From assembly GCA_009602735.1 (NCBI GenBank), contig WELA01011018.1:29111-93110 (forward strand): a stretch of DNA of 64,000 nucleotides, read 5' to 3'. The position numbers and the translations under genes were made by a program. The stretch is from Mesotaenium endlicherianum. Taxonomy: Eukaryota > Streptophyta > Zygnematophyceae > Zygnematales > Mesotaeniaceae. Positions 1 through 10,006 of this stretch are shown here, one piece after another. Position 1 is the first letter of the stretch; each line of letters starts with the position of its first letter. The notes beneath the pieces were generated by a model. The model ran no database searches and was not told the DNA's origin. It saw nothing but the letters and a program-made list of their open reading frames with translations.

Positions 1-2
1 TT

Positions 3-132
3 GGCAAACTGGCAAAACATTATCATTGGGAGGGGTTACCCCGGGAGGTCTTGAAATATGTCAAGTCCTGTGACCAGTGTCAGAGAAATAAGTCTCGGCA
101 CACACCACCCGGAGGTCTCTTGCAACCGCTAC
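3..132 (+). pseudogene. Ty3/gypsy integrase zinc-binding segment, left part of element B1
   Basis: This open frame enters from the left window edge and encodes the N-terminal HHCC zinc-binding region of a Ty3/gypsy integrase: a CDQCQRNK motif is followed by a PGGLLQPL linker. It stops where element A begins at 133. The same frame resumes at 6820 with the catalytic core, so positions 3-132 and 6820-7949 are two parts of one pol gene split by an insertion. The five bases 128-132 (GCTAC) recur at 6815-6819 as the target-site duplication. The upstream reverse transcriptase lies outside the window. Confidence 0.9.
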
Positions 133-635
133 TGTAGTGAAACAGATAGATAAAGTACTCAATAAAACAGAATATTTTATCTATTCAAGACAAGGATCTT
201 TGAACAGAAGTGGTAGCTTCTTGAAAGAGAGATGGCTTCTTGAAAGTTAATATATTTCTGGATTTTGGCAAGTACAAGAGTGATTCTCCCATCTCTTTTT
301 ATGTTCTAGCTCTTGTTTATATACTTGCTACATAAGTAATTTATAGGAAGGTGTATGTTGATGTGTTGGCACCCAACACATCCCAAAACTTGCCACCTCT
401 TTCTAGAATAATGTACACATGTCCTTTTGACCTAAAAATGGCACATCTGACTTTTTCCACAGGGAGTTCTTCTAGGTCTTTCCTCTAACTTCGAAAATGC
501 CTTGGAAGGTTCAAAGGACACGAACCAAGTTACTAGAGTACCTATTCACACTTGACTCCACACAATACTACTCCAAATATATTTGAGAACATTAATATAT
601 ATGCAAACTAATGTATAATAACTCAAATCACTACA
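133..635 (-). repeat. Element A 3' LTR
   Basis: 503-bp terminal repeat, TG...CA, matching 6312-6814 along its whole length. In element orientation it follows the polypurine tract and is the 3' LTR. A shorter relative lies at 15231-15589 in the opposite orientation. Confidence 0.95.
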
Positions 636-649
636 TCACCCCCCCCATA
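636..649 (-). other. Element A polypurine tract
   Basis: Directly inside the 3' LTR, the minus strand reads a G-rich purine run (ATGGGGGGGGTGA). This is the expected position and composition of the primer for plus-strand DNA synthesis. Confidence 0.85.
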
Positions 650-1488
650 GAAAAAGCGACGTCTCGGCGCGTCAAGTCAGGTCGTACACATGTGGAGCAA
701 ACTAGTCAACAATTTCAAGTCAGATGCCACACATGTAAAGAGGACTAGTCAAAGGCGCCAAGTCAGGTGCTACACATGTAAGGTAGACTAGGCAAGGTCG
801 TAGGTGGTGTGACCTTATTGGCTAGCCTACTCCTTAATGATAAAGAAAATTGTACAAGTTGGCCCAGAATCTGCCACGAACTCAAAAATTCATAGCGGCC
901 ACAGAACTGCTCCAAATCTGAAAATTCGAGTGCCAGACGGACCGCGTCGGAGAACTCTACCGTGTCACCAAATTTGACAGCATTCTCATTTCTGGAGTGT
1001 CGTTGAGAGCTGAGAGAGTAGGCACTCCTCCAAATCTGTGCAGAAACTTCTGAGAATCATAAGTCCTTCTATACTTCTCCAAATGCTCCAAACGAAGTCT
1101 CAAACTGGGCGCTGTAAGATGTTCTACGAGAGTCTTGAGTTTCAGAGCATTCCAAGTGCAGGGGAGGGCACAATGTCAGAAGGCATATTCTGCCCTAACA
1201 ATGCCAGCAGCCTGACCCCCTGCTACTTAGAGCATCATATCTCTCTCACCAGTGCTCCAAATTGAGCAAACTTGGACTCTAAATGACAGGATACTCATGG
1301 ATTAGGGTAGCCAGGTAAATTTTCAGAATTTATTATGCAGAGATCTATCACCAGTAGCAATTTTAGTTTTCTGTCCAGAAACTGCGAGAAGAGAAGAGTG
1401 TCTAATGTCATTTTTTCCTCTTTCTTGTTCTTGCAGGCTGCCTCCAAGGGGTCTTCTGCTGCTTCTTGATGGTGGCAGGCTGCCTCCC
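650..1488. other. Element A 3' untranslated region, no gene
   Basis: About 840 bp between the end of the chromodomain frame and the polypurine tract. Short open frames occur on both strands but none resembles a retroelement or host protein. I see no further signal. Confidence 0.6.
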
Positions 1489-1998
1489 TCAAGTCTTTGG
1501 GCTTCTAGTAGAGAGACTTGGGGCTGGTCCAAGATGGGGGTTGGCGGCATGGAAGCGCTTCAACTTTCTCTGAACTTTGTCAAGGTAGTGCGCCGCCACC
1601 CAACTATTCTCCGAATCTGGATATCCTTTCCACTTGATCAAGTATTGCTGCTGTCTCCTGAAATTTCTCATAGCCACTATGTCTTCCACTTCGTACTCCA
1701 AATGATCATCCACTATTGTTGGGGCTGGTGGGGTTGTCACACGTCCTGGGAACTTGTTGTCGGGTTGCACATACGGCTTGAAGAGGGAAGCGTGGAATAC
1801 GGGGTCGATGTGCATAGTCTGAGGAAGTTCTAGCTGGAAAGCAACGGGGTAGACTTGCTGGATAATCTTGAAGGGTCCCAAGTACTTGGGAGAGAACTTG
1901 CTGCTGGCAGGCCTGTTGTTCAGGGAAATATTCTTGGATGATAGTAACACGTTGTCACCCACTCTGTACGTAATTTCTCTTCTGGATCTGTTCGCCAC
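1489..1998 (-). CDS. Element A pol 3' end: integrase C-terminus with chromodomain (frameshifted)
   Basis: This frame encodes the end of the integrase. [15 protein letters not shown] segment typical of Ty3/gypsy integrase C-termini is followed by a chromodomain ([10 protein letters not shown] ... [16 protein letters not shown]), then a Ser/Pro-rich tail. Chromodomains in this position recognise chromatin marks and guide insertion. It is out of frame with the main pol frame, which runs on in a wrong frame to 1920. A one-base loss around 2027-2035 would explain the break. The listed start is only the first Met in frame; the true protein continues from pol. Confidence 0.85.
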   Translation of the reverse strand: MANRSRREITYRVGDNVLLSSKNISLNNRPASSKFSPKYLGPFKIIQQVYPVAFQLELPQTMHIDPVFHASLFKPYVQPDNKFPGRVTTPPAPTIVDDHLEYEVEDIVAMRNFRRQQQYLIKWKGYPDSENSWVAAHYLDKVQRKLKRFHAANPHLGPAPSLSTRSPKT

Positions 1999-4900
1999 TC
2001 TTGCTTGAGCATCTTGCGCGTTTTGTAGAGCTTTCTTCGCTGCTGTAAGGCTGCTTCTAATGTCTCCATAAAATCTGTGGCTGCAGGTACTTCATCAAAG
2101 CCAGCCGTGAAGCTCAGTGGCGTGGTTGGATGGAAGCCATAGTTGAGGAAGAATGGGGACTCTTGGGTAGAGGCTTGCGTTGTGTTGTTGTAGGCAAACT
2201 CGAGGGGGGTCAAGTACATGTCCCAGTCTTGCTCGAGGGTAGACACGTAGGCCTTTAGAGAGGTCTTTAGGGTACGATTCATACGCTCGGTTTGCCCATC
2301 TGATTGTGGGTGGTAGGCAGTAGACATATCCAGCGATGTACCCAAGTTCTTGAAAAGATTTTTCCGGAAATAGCTTGTGAATATTGGGTCTATATCTGAC
2401 ACAATTCTTGATGGTAGTCCATGGAGTCGGAAGATGTTGTCAAAGATGAGTCTTGTAAGTTGTGGTGCTGTAGCCTTAGTCGTCGTGGGAATAAAATGAG
2501 CCATCTTGGTAAGTCTGTCCACCACCGTGAGTATTGCATTATGGCCTCGAGGTGTCACGGGCAAGTCCACGATAAGGTCCATTGAGATGTCCGTCCATTG
2601 TCTTTCGGGGATTGGTAGTGGTTGGAGGAGTCCTCCCGCCTTTTGCGATGATGGCTTGATTCTTTGGCATGTGTCACAGCTCCTGCAGTACTCCTTGACT
2701 TGCTTAGACATGCCTGGCCAACAATAAGTCCTAGCTAGAACGCCCGTGGTCCTTAGGATTCCAAAGTGTCCTCCAAGAGGGTTGTCGTGTGCTTCTCGTA
2801 GAAGCAAGAGCCGGAGGTCTAAGTCATTAGGAACACATCTCTGGCCCGTATCTTGCCTCACCCAATAATTGCCTTCTTGCTTCTTGCATGGGTCCAAGGC
2901 TGCTTCTCCGTTCTTGTAGTAAGGGTCTCTTTCATAGGCGGCTGAAAATCGAGCTTCCAGATCTGTCTTCAGGGATACCATCACTGCATTTAATTGCAGT
3001 CTTGAGAGGGGGTCAGCCGGGTTTGTCTTGCCGGGCTGGTACTGAATCGTGATGTTGTATTGTTGCAAGTATCCGCTCCATCTTGCTTGTCTCCTTGAGA
3101 GATACGGCAGCGTCTGGAGGTGCTTTAACGCCTCGTGGTCCGTGGTGACCAGTACCTTGCGTCCTTCAACGTAGCAGCGCCAAACCTTCAAGGCATGTAC
3201 AATCGCCAATGCCTTCCGCTCCGTGATTGTATAATTATGCTCGGCCGGATTTAGCTTTCTTGACTCGTAGGCAATGGGCTGCAGTCCCTTGCCTTGGTCT
3301 TGAAGCGAGATTGCTCCTATTGCATAGGAAGATGCATCGGTGATGACGTGGAAGGGCCAATCTGGGTTTGGACTTGGGAGTGTGAGCACCGGGGATGTGG
3401 TCAATCTTCGCTTTAACTCTTGAAATGCCTCTTCCTCTTTCTCGGTCCATGTATATAGCCTGTCCTTCTTGAGTAGATCTGTCAGGGGGGCTGCTATGTG
3501 CGAGAAGCCTTGGATGAATTTTCTGTACCAATTGGCAAATCCCAAGAATGACTGGAGTTCTTTCTTGGTCGTGGGGGTTGGCCATTCCTCCACCACCGTG
3601 GTCTTCTTGGGGTCTATCTTGATGCCATCAGCAGTCACGTGGAGACCTAGGAACTCCACTTCTTGTTTGGCAAACTCGCATTTTGACTCCTTCGCAAACA
3701 GCTTGTTTTGCTTCAATACTTCAAGGACTTCTTTCAAGTGTCTCGCATGCTCTTCAAGGGTCTTGCTGTAGATAAGGATGTCATCGATGAATACCACCAC
3801 AAATCTGTCCAACATGGGCTGAAATATGGTGTTCATCATAGTCATGAAAGTTGCTGGCGCGTTGGTGAGTCCAAATGGCAGGACCATGAACTCAAAATGT
3901 CCATATCTTGTCCTGAATGCCGTCTTCTCTATGTCCGGTTCTGCGATGCGAATCTGGTGGTAGCCGCTCCGTAAGTCAATCTTCGTGAAGTACTTGGCTC
4001 CAACCAGCCGGTCCATGAGCTCATCCATGCGCGGCAGCGGGTATCGATTCTTGATGGTGATCTTGTTGAGGGCGCGATAGTCCACACACATCCTCAAGGT
4101 ACCATCTTTCTTCTTGACAAATAGCACCGGGGCTCCAAATGGCGACTTGCTAGGTCGAATGAAGCCATGCTCCAGTAGCTCCTTGATTTGCTTCTTGACT
4201 TCGTCTAGCTCCGTGTATGACATTTTGAACGTAGGCCGAGAGATGGGCTTGCTTCCGGGCTCCAACTCTATCTTGTGGTCTACGAATCTTTTGGGGGGTA
4301 GGCCCTTGGGCAATTCCGGGGAGAACACTTCTTTGTAGTCCTCAAAGACTTCTTGTATCTCCTTGGGAACGGGGCTGCCTTCTTGACTCTCGATGTCTTT
4401 CTTGATGTCTTTTGGCGTGATCAAGGCCAAAAGAAGCTCGTGTCCCTTCCTCACAAGTCTCTTGAGTTGGAGGGCGGACAATAGTATCTCGTGTGCCGGC
4501 TTCTGGATGTCTTGGGTCTGGATATTCTGGATTGCGCGCAAAATACAGATTCTTGAAGTGATGTCATTCTTGATCTTGATAGTACCGGTCCTCCAATCAA
4601 CTTGGGGGTTGTGCTTGGTCAACCAAGGCGTCCCTAGGATGACGTCGTACTTGCCCAATTGCATGGGGGAGAACACTACTCTATCCTTGAAGGACTTGAT
4701 AGAGAGTGCCAAGGGGTACGTCTTCTTGGAAGGGGTAGTATAGGAGAATCCATCGGGCATCATAATCTCCTCGTCGTGGTCAAGAGTTCGCATAGTAATA
4801 CCGTGCTTGGTGGCAAAATCTGCAGCAATGAAGTTGCCTTGAGCTCCGCTATCCACCAAGATGTGGACCTTCTCTCCTCCAAGGTAACCTCTCAAACTCA

Positions 4901-5072
4901 TTGGGGCTGGAACGTCGTCTTCAACGGGGGTCTCCACCTCACTTGGCGTGTTGCCTTCTCGTGAAGTGGGTCTTGGGGTGGTAGGCTCCTGGCCTACCGG
5001 CGCTGTCCGTTTTTTGACAACTTTTTGGGGCATGAAAGTGCACGATGGCCCTTTTCCTTGCAATAGAAGCAT
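1920..5072 (-). CDS. pol: Element A pol: protease, reverse transcriptase, RNase H, integrase
   Basis: Polyprotein of about 1050 residues for reverse transcription and integration. Visible in order: aspartic protease with VDSGA near residue 74; reverse transcriptase with [17 protein letters not shown] and the catalytic FIDD box; RNase H with [12 protein letters not shown]; integrase HHCC zinc region; integrase core with the D,D,E residues ([20 protein letters not shown]). The domain order PR-RT-RH-IN is that of Ty3/gypsy. It overlaps gag by 79 nt in the -1 frame, so the first Met is probably not a start: pol is likely made by frameshifting from gag. The last 30 or so residues follow a one-base frameshift and are not genuine; the real C-terminus is at 1489-1998. 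Confidence 0.95.
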   Translation of the reverse strand: MLLLQGKGPSCTFMPQKVVKKRTAPVGQEPTTPRPTSREGNTPSEVETPVEDDVPAPMSLRGYLGGEKVHILVDSGAQGNFIAADFATKHGITMRTLDHDEEIMMPDGFSYTTPSKKTYPLALSIKSFKDRVVFSPMQLGKYDVILGTPWLTKHNPQVDWRTGTIKIKNDITSRICILRAIQNIQTQDIQKPAHEILLSALQLKRLVRKGHELLLALITPKDIKKDIESQEGSPVPKEIQEVFEDYKEVFSPELPKGLPPKRFVDHKIELEPGSKPISRPTFKMSYTELDEVKKQIKELLEHGFIRPSKSPFGAPVLFVKKKDGTLRMCVDYRALNKITIKNRYPLPRMDELMDRLVGAKYFTKIDLRSGYHQIRIAEPDIEKTAFRTRYGHFEFMVLPFGLTNAPATFMTMMNTIFQPMLDRFVVVFIDDILIYSKTLEEHARHLKEVLEVLKQNKLFAKESKCEFAKQEVEFLGLHVTADGIKIDPKKTTVVEEWPTPTTKKELQSFLGFANWYRKFIQGFSHIAAPLTDLLKKDRLYTWTEKEEEAFQELKRRLTTSPVLTLPSPNPDWPFHVITDASSYAIGAISLQDQGKGLQPIAYESRKLNPAEHNYTITERKALAIVHALKVWRCYVEGRKVLVTTDHEALKHLQTLPYLSRRQARWSGYLQQYNITIQYQPGKTNPADPLSRLQLNAVMVSLKTDLEARFSAAYERDPYYKNGEAALDPCKKQEGNYWVRQDTGQRCVPNDLDLRLLLLREAHDNPLGGHFGILRTTGVLARTYCWPGMSKQVKEYCRSCDTCQRIKPSSQKAGGLLQPLPIPERQWTDISMDLIVDLPVTPRGHNAILTVVDRLTKMAHFIPTTTKATAPQLTRLIFDNIFRLHGLPSRIVSDIDPIFTSYFRKNLFKNLGTSLDMSTAYHPQSDGQTERMNRTLKTSLKAYVSTLEQDWDMYLTPLEFAYNNTTQASTQESPFFLNYGFHPTTPLSFTAGFDEVPAATDFMETLEAALQQRRKLYKTRKMLKQEWRTDPEEKLRTEWVTTCYYHPRIFP
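4980..5015 (-). promoter_or_regulatory. Element A -1 ribosomal frameshift signal
   Basis: On the minus strand the gag frame reads tcA AAA AAC, a canonical slippery heptamer (5009-5015) in the right phase. It lies 12 nt before the gag stop (4994-4996). Ten nucleotides downstream is a perfect 7-bp stem (4992-4998 with 4980-4986, loop of 5). The -1 frame entered here leads straight into pol. The heptamer, phase and hairpin are seen; function is inferred. Confidence 0.75.
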
Positions 5073-6274
5073 AGTCCAGCCGTCATGAGAGCTTCTTTTT
5101 CAGCCGGGGAGAGTCTTGCTTTCACTCCTTGCTGGTTTCTTGCATCATAAGTGTCATTGGAGGGTCTTCCACTCTTCCGGGCAGCCGCGGGGTCCCTTTT
5201 AATAACTCCGATTTCCATGGGTGTGGGTCCAGATTCGGATGTGGAAGGGGCTGCGTACACCCGCGTCGTCGGTACCCGTGAAGATGAAGGCACGGAGTGC
5301 TTGAAATCCAAGGTATCCACCTTTTGGGCCACTTCAATGATCTTTGAGAAGTCCGTCAAGTCGCGTAACTCCACTTCCTTTGCCACCTTGGGTTTGAGGC
5401 CAAAGATGTAACGGTCAATCTTCTCCTCGAGAGACATGTTGGGGATCTCAAGAGTGAGGGCGTGAAATCTGGATGTATACTCTTGAACGGACGTCGTTTG
5501 CTTGAGATGGTGGAGCTTTCCTCGGGCAATCTTCTCCGCATTGATGGGCATGAATTGCTTCTTGAGGGCCTCACGAAAATCTGCCCATCTTGCATATGAT
5601 GGTGGGGGCTCTTGGCCGAGCATGGGGTGCGCCATAGCTTGATATATAGCCGCTTGATAGTTACGCCACCATGATGTTGCTGCTCCTCTAAGTAAGGTAA
5701 CGGCAAAGGGAACGTAGTCCTCCTCGGGTACTTCAAGGAACGCGAGGTACGTCTCCACTTGGTAGAGCCATAAATTCAGGTTGGCACCTTTCCCGGGGTT
5801 GAAAGTGTCGGGTTTGCCGGGCTTGATGAGTTTCCTTGCTCTCGTTGGCTCTTGTGGAGGCGCTTGAGCCGGGGCTGGATTTTGAGCATTGCTCGCAATA
5901 GGGGCAACCATGGCAGCCATAGCTTCTCTTGAGGCTTGCACGGTTGCTTCATAGGTGGCTAAGCCTACTTGGTTGTGGACGGTCATTAGGAAGGCTGCCC
6001 ACTCATTTGCGGGAACTCCTTGTGGTGGGGTCAACTTTGCTATAGCGGCTGCCACGGGATTTGACGGTGCTCCTCCTTGTGGTGCTTCTTGTTGTTGGAG
6101 ATTTCCTTGAGTAGGCTCTCCCATCGACGCTGGAGGAGGGTGTGCTCCTCCTTGTGGTGCTTCTTGTTGTTGCAGATTTTCTTGAGTGGGCTCTCCCATC
6201 GGCGCTGGAGGAGGGTGTCTTGGAGAGGAAGGGCTTCCTTCGAAAGCTTGCTGTTGGTCTTGAGGATCGGCCAT
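4994..6274 (-). CDS. gag: Element A gag
   Basis: Gag capsid/nucleocapsid protein of 426 residues. The N-terminus holds duplicated Pro/Gln-rich blocks ([12 protein letters not shown] repeated, residues 20-70). The middle is a retrotransposon gag domain ([31 protein letters not shown]). A single intact CCHC zinc knuckle, [14 protein letters not shown], lies near the C-terminus and would bind the element RNA. The ATG lies about 40 nt inside the 5' LTR and primer site, as expected for the first ORF. No internal stop is seen, so it could still be functional. Confidence 0.95.
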   Translation of the reverse strand: MADPQDQQQAFEGSPSSPRHPPPAPMGEPTQENLQQQEAPQGGAHPPPASMGEPTQGNLQQQEAPQGGAPSNPVAAAIAKLTPPQGVPANEWAAFLMTVHNQVGLATYEATVQASREAMAAMVAPIASNAQNPAPAQAPPQEPTRARKLIKPGKPDTFNPGKGANLNLWLYQVETYLAFLEVPEEDYVPFAVTLLRGAATSWWRNYQAAIYQAMAHPMLGQEPPPSYARWADFREALKKQFMPINAEKIARGKLHHLKQTTSVQEYTSRFHALTLEIPNMSLEEKIDRYIFGLKPKVAKEVELRDLTDFSKIIEVAQKVDTLDFKHSVPSSSRVPTTRVYAAPSTSESGPTPMEIGVIKRDPAAARKSGRPSNDTYDARNQQGVKARLSPAEKEALMTAGLCFYCKEKGHRALSCPKKLSKNGQRR

Positions 6275-6296
6275 CTTCTTGTGCTACCAAAGTGCC

Positions 6297-6310
6297 TAGC
6301 TCCGATACCA
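6297..6310 (-). other. Element A primer-binding site (initiator tRNA-Met type)
   Basis: Two bases inside the 5' LTR the minus strand reads TGGTATCGGAGC, close to the plant initiator-Met tRNA complement TGGTATCAGAGC. The same variant with G at position 8 occurs in D1 and D2, so it probably matches the host tRNA. Confidence 0.85.
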
Positions 6311-6311
6311 C

Positions 6312-6814
6312 TGTAGTGAAACAGATAGATAAAGTACTTAGTAAAACAGAATACTTTATCTATTCAAGACAAGGATCTTTGAACACAAGTGGTAGCTTCT
6401 TGAAAGAGAGATGGCTTCTTGAAAGTTAATATATTTCTGGATTTTGGCAAGTACAAGAGTGATTCTGGAATGTCTTTCTATGTTCTAGCTCTTGTTTATA
6501 TACTTGCTACATAAGTAATTTCTAGGAAGGTGTATGTTGATGTGTTGGCACCCAACACATCCCAAAACTTGCCACCTCTTTCTAGAATAATGTACACATG
6601 TCCTTTTGACCTAAAAATGGCACATCTGACTTTTGCCACATGGAGTTCTTCTAGGTCTTTCCTCTAACTTCGAAAATGCCTTGGAAGGTTCAAAGGACAT
6701 GAACCAAGTTACTAGAGTACCTATTCACACTTGACTCCACACAATACTACTCCAAATATATTTGAAAATATTAAAATATATGCAAACTAATGTTTAATAA
6801 CTCAAATCACTACA
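6312..6814 (-). repeat. Element A 5' LTR
   Basis: 503-bp repeat TG...CA, followed on the plus strand by the target duplication GCTAC (6815-6819). It would carry the element promoter; no clear TATA box was assigned. Confidence 0.95.
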
Positions 6815-6819
6815 GCTAC

Positions 6820-7949
6820 CCATCCTAGCTGGACGCTGGGAAACTATATACATGGACTGGGTCGTCTCACTACCAAGAACTGCCAACGGGCATGATTCAA
6901 TACTGGTAGTCGTGGATAAACCGACAAAAATGGTCATTTTTATCTCCACAACTGTCAAAGTGACTGCACTCGAAACAGCGAGACAGTTTTACAACCATGT
7001 AGTATGCCAACATGGGCTCCCTTCTAATATCATCTCAGACAGAGACTCAAAATTCACCTCTAAGTTCTGGAGAGCTTTAATGGGGTTAATGGGAGTCAAA
7101 CAGCTGCTCAGCACAGCAAACCACCCTCAGACTGATGGGCAGACTGAAAGAACTAACCGAGTTCTGCAGGAGGTGCTGAGAGCATATATTAACCAAAAAC
7201 AAGATAATTGGGATGACCTGTTGCCTCAAATTTAGTTTGCGGTCAACAGTGCGGTGCACGCGTTAACGGGCAAAACTCGTTTTGAACTCAGCCTGGGTAG
7301 AGTCCCTAAGTCTCCTCTAGATGTGCTAGGGGAATCTTTAACTCACCCTGAAGAGATTGACAACCCGGTCTCCCTCCAGTTAACTCAGGAGTTTGCTGAC
7401 ACCCTGTCAGAAGTCCAACGAAACTTGCACACGGCCCAAGAAAACCAACAAAAATACGCTAATCAACACCGTCGGGAACTGACATTTTCCAAGGGGGATT
7501 TAGTCAAACTGCATTCTCAGCACCTGTACCTCCCTGGTGTGGTCAAGAAAAAGCTTGGCCCTGTCTGGGTCGGTCCATATTCGGTGGTCCGTCGTGTCGG
7601 TCAGAATGCTTACAAACTGAACATGTCAGCTGAATACAAGGGGCACCCGGTCTTTAATGTCTCCTTCCTGGAACCGTACATCAAAGGTGATACACTGTTC
7701 ACAGGTCGGTTCCCTGTCCAACCGGGACCGGTCCCCGCTGTCCGGGACGGCGACCCTGAGGAATATGAGGTCGATGAGATTTTAGACGCTCGCTCGGTCC
7801 GTCGATCGTCTAAATATGTCATGAAATACCTCATTCGATGGAAGGGTTACGATGCCTCTGGGGACACTTGGGAGTTTAAGGACCACTTGACCAATGCCAA
7901 AGGGGCGTTGACACGGTTCCACCTTCGGGCCGCTGGAGTCCCTCCATAA
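6820..7949 (+). pseudogene. pol: Element B1 integrase core and chromodomain (one nonsense codon)
   Basis: Continuation of the integrase begun at 3-132. The core keeps its D,D,E residues (YMDWVVS, SDRDSKF, DGQTERTN), followed by the C-terminal domain (KLGPVWVGPYSVV, FNVSFLEPY) and a chromodomain (YEVDEILDAR ... YLIRWKGYDASGDTWEF). An in-frame TAG at 7233-7235 replaces an expected Glu codon, so the protein is cut between the core and the C-terminal part. The frame is otherwise continuous to TAA at 7947-7949. Removing element A and one target copy rejoins the two parts in frame. The stop and the insertion make this copy non-autonomous. Confidence 0.92.
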
Positions 7950-8112
7950 CTGTCATTTCAGTTGACACGGGAAGGTGACAGGCGGTCCTGTCTCCATTTA
8001 AGTTGGAGGGGAAAATATATGACAGTTAGTGAGCGAGAGCGATAAAAACACACTCATACGTTTATGTGTAGCGCATCGCAACTACGTCAACTTTTAGCAA
8101 TCATCCTGTAAG
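7950..8112 (+). other. Family B pol-to-ORF3 spacer with a purine tract
   Basis: Non-coding spacer after pol. It contains a purine-rich stretch (AGTTGGAGGGGAAAA near 8003) and TGACAGTTAGTG, both also present after pol in copy B2 (near 16127). B2 has about 150 bp more here. The tract resembles a polypurine tract but is not next to the 3' LTR; it could be an internal tract or a relic of an ancestral LTR boundary. Confidence 0.5.
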
Positions 8113-8215
8113 GTAAACAGCAGCGAAGCCACTATACTAAATACTAACATACTTCCTGCAATCCCTATGACAAAGGTCCATATCCTACTAACTTGTGCCC
8201 TGGTTACATGTGCAG
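8113..8215 (+). other. Putative intron in front of ORF3
   Basis: A donor TAAG|GTAAAC at 8113, a perfect branch site TACTAAC at 8186-8192 and an acceptor TGTGCAG ending at 8215 define a 103-nt candidate intron. It ends one base before the ORF3 ATG. Copy B2 keeps the same donor (29196), TACTAAC and ATG, with acceptor TGCAAG. Splicing of the element RNA into this site would give an ORF3 message. The splice motifs are seen; use of this intron is inferred. Confidence 0.55.
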
Positions 8216-8216
8216 G

Positions 8217-9893
8217 ATGGCGCCCACCACACAAAAGGAGGACAGAAAGCGCAAGGCAGAAGAAGCCAGGAGGACAATGGAGCAATACCAGAAGGAGCTG
8301 GCGGCGACGTCCCTCACCAGGAGAGAACAAGAAAGGGTCCGCAAACAACAAGAGGCGGCAGAAGAGGCACAGAGGAAGAAGGATCAGGAAGCGGAAAACC
8401 TCAGGAAGGCTGAGGAGGAGAGACAGAAGAAACAGCAAGAAGAAGCGGCAGCGGCAGAAGAGGAGAAAAGAAAAAAGATTGAAGCGGACAGACAGAAGAG
8501 CTTGGCCACTTACAGGTATACTGTGGTGGGTGGCCAAAACTTCGATAACCTGAAGGAAGCATTGCTGGCAGCCCAGGAGATCAACAGGCTGGAACAGACA
8601 ACACTGCTACAGAAGGAAGGAGCTACAGCACTGGACAGGTACATCGAGACACACACCGGCGTGGTCCTTTACGAAGATTATGCTAAGATGGTGGGCTATA
8701 CAGCAGAGCAGGCCCGGTATCTCGCAGATGATTCAGAGGACAAGCCGGTCCCCATACCGGGAATAGTGGGAGATCAGAGACTCATCCGGATGGTGAGCAT
8801 GCGGCCCGATAGCTTTAAGGATACGGTATTCTACCTCACACTCCTGCCAGCTTACAATGAAGTTGAGAGAAGGAGCTGGGAGTACTTGGCCAGGGAAGCA
8901 GGACAGCAGATGTTCTCTCCCCACTGGTTCCCGTGTAAACTGAGGAAGGCTGAGCACGGACCCCAGTACTACCAGCAGCCAACAGACTGGAGGTGGATGA
9001 CCGTCACAAATAAGAAGCAGGAGTGTGACCGAGCCCAACCGGATGACTTCCACTATGGCCTAGACGGCTATCTCATCCTACCACCTCACATTGCCCCTTG
9101 GGACCCCAGGCTGAATGGATGCCTGAGCAATATGAATGCAGAGACCAAGGAACATAGGAGGAGGGGAAGAGACTACTTCTCTAAGGGAAAGCATGCCTTT
9201 GTCAAATGGGCAAAGAATGCAGGCCGGATAGATATCAGTAGGCTGAAGGCCAAGCAACCTCCAGCGCGCCCTAAGAAAGGGAGGTCGGTAGACTACTCCA
9301 TGTCTACTAGGGAGCAGGACGACTTAGTGGACGAGACCCCTACTCTCTCCGAGGAGGAGGATGAGGAGGATGAGGAAGAAGAACAAGGCAAAGGAGAAGC
9401 ATCAGCAGCAGGTACTCAGGATACCCAGGGACAGGCAGTGGCACTTCCTAAAGAACCACAATCAGGTGTGTGGATTGTGTTTCCCGTTATGGCGACAACT
9501 GGACCCCGCGCTCGCTCCCCCAGCCCACCTGCCCAAGCAGGGGAAGAAGCTGATCTGACGGTACTGGGCAGCAGACACAGACAGAAATCCCCAGAGGACA
9601 GAGGTGCCAGAAGAGGGACACGCGGGTGGGCCAGAGGTATGCCAGCCTCCCCCTCCGCTCAGGGGCATGTACCTCTAGCCAATGTATTTCAGCATCCTAC
9701 TGGAATGCCTGTCTATGTGGGAATCAACACCCAAGTGGTTGAAGAGCAGGCCACCATCCTCCGTTCTCCTCGAGGGCCAACTTTAGAGCAAACAGGGTTC
9801 TTTAGAAGGCCAGCTGACAGACCTAGAGGGCTGTCCAGATCTAGGTCCAGATCTCCGTCTCCTGATCCTGAAGCCCCAGGAACAACCCCTTAA
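8217..9893 (+). CDS. Family B ORF3: unrecognised 558-residue protein between pol and the 3' LTR
   Basis: I do not recognise this protein. From the ATG at 8217 it shows: residues 1-95, a highly charged Glu/Lys/Arg/Gln-rich coiled coil; residues 100-350, a globular region rich in aromatic residues (YRYTVVGGQNFDNLKEAL, PDSFKDTVFYLTLLPAYNEVERRSWEYL, QPTDWRWMTVTNKKQECD, LILPPHIAPWDPRLNGCLSN); residues 371-392, an acidic run; then a Pro/Ser/Arg-rich tail ending in an SRSRSRSPSP motif like that of splicing-factor RS domains. There is no signal peptide, membrane segment, zinc knuckle or catalytic motif, so it is not an env-like or polymerase protein. A decayed homologue is in the same place in B2. 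The start at 8217 was chosen because it follows the putative acceptor and is conserved in B2; in-frame codons upstream (to 8193) lie in the intron. Confidence 0.85.
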   Translation: MAPTTQKEDRKRKAEEARRTMEQYQKELAATSLTRREQERVRKQQEAAEEAQRKKDQEAENLRKAEEERQKKQQEEAAAAEEEKRKKIEADRQKSLATYRYTVVGGQNFDNLKEALLAAQEINRLEQTTLLQKEGATALDRYIETHTGVVLYEDYAKMVGYTAEQARYLADDSEDKPVPIPGIVGDQRLIRMVSMRPDSFKDTVFYLTLLPAYNEVERRSWEYLAREAGQQMFSPHWFPCKLRKAEHGPQYYQQPTDWRWMTVTNKKQECDRAQPDDFHYGLDGYLILPPHIAPWDPRLNGCLSNMNAETKEHRRRGRDYFSKGKHAFVKWAKNAGRIDISRLKAKQPPARPKKGRSVDYSMSTREQDDLVDETPTLSEEEDEEDEEEEQGKGEASAAGTQDTQGQAVALPKEPQSGVWIVFPVMATTGPRARSPSPPAQAGEEADLTVLGSRHRQKSPEDRGARRGTRGWARGMPASPSAQGHVPLANVFQHPTGMPVYVGINTQVVEEQATILRSPRGPTLEQTGFFRRPADRPRGLSRSRSRSPSPDPEAPGTTP

Positions 9894-9971
9894 GGTGACA
9901 CGCTGAAGAGGCAGTCAGTAAGGGAGGCTGGTCAGGTTCAGTTCCCTTATTTAAAATTTCTGCAGTTTAAT

Positions 9972-10006
9972 GTTGTCGAGGCGACAACAAGTTAAGTTGG
10001 AGGGAT
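9972..10006 (+). other. Family B 3' hairpin and polypurine tract
   Basis: A perfect 7-bp hairpin GTTGTCG-AGG-CGACAAC (9972-9988) is followed by the purine tract AGTTGGAGGGATT and directly by the 3' LTR. The same hairpin lies at 31180-31195 (B2), 24523-24539 (D1) and 56859-56875 (D2). Confidence 0.8.

Larger units (their letters stand above)
133..6814 (-). mobile_element. Element A: full-length chromodomain Ty3/gypsy retrotransposon
   Basis: This is a complete 6682-bp LTR retrotransposon read on the minus strand. It has two 503-bp LTRs beginning TG and ending CA, a target duplication GCTAC (128-132 and 6815-6819), a primer-binding site, gag, pol in the -1 frame, a 3' chromodomain and a polypurine tract. 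I count 17 substitutions and no indels between the LTRs (about 3.4 percent), so it is moderately young. It sits inside the integrase gene of B1 and is therefore younger than B1. One frameshift near the pol 3' end is the only clear coding defect. Confidence 0.95.

Noticed and set aside
1405-1833. Plus-strand frame over the element A chromodomain
   Set aside because: Antisense to a clear chromodomain; no motif of its own.
8094-8537. Hydrophobic minus-strand frame opposite ORF3
   Set aside because: Antisense shadow of the Lys/Arg/Glu-rich coiled coil; Leu/Phe runs arise from the complement of Lys/Glu codons.
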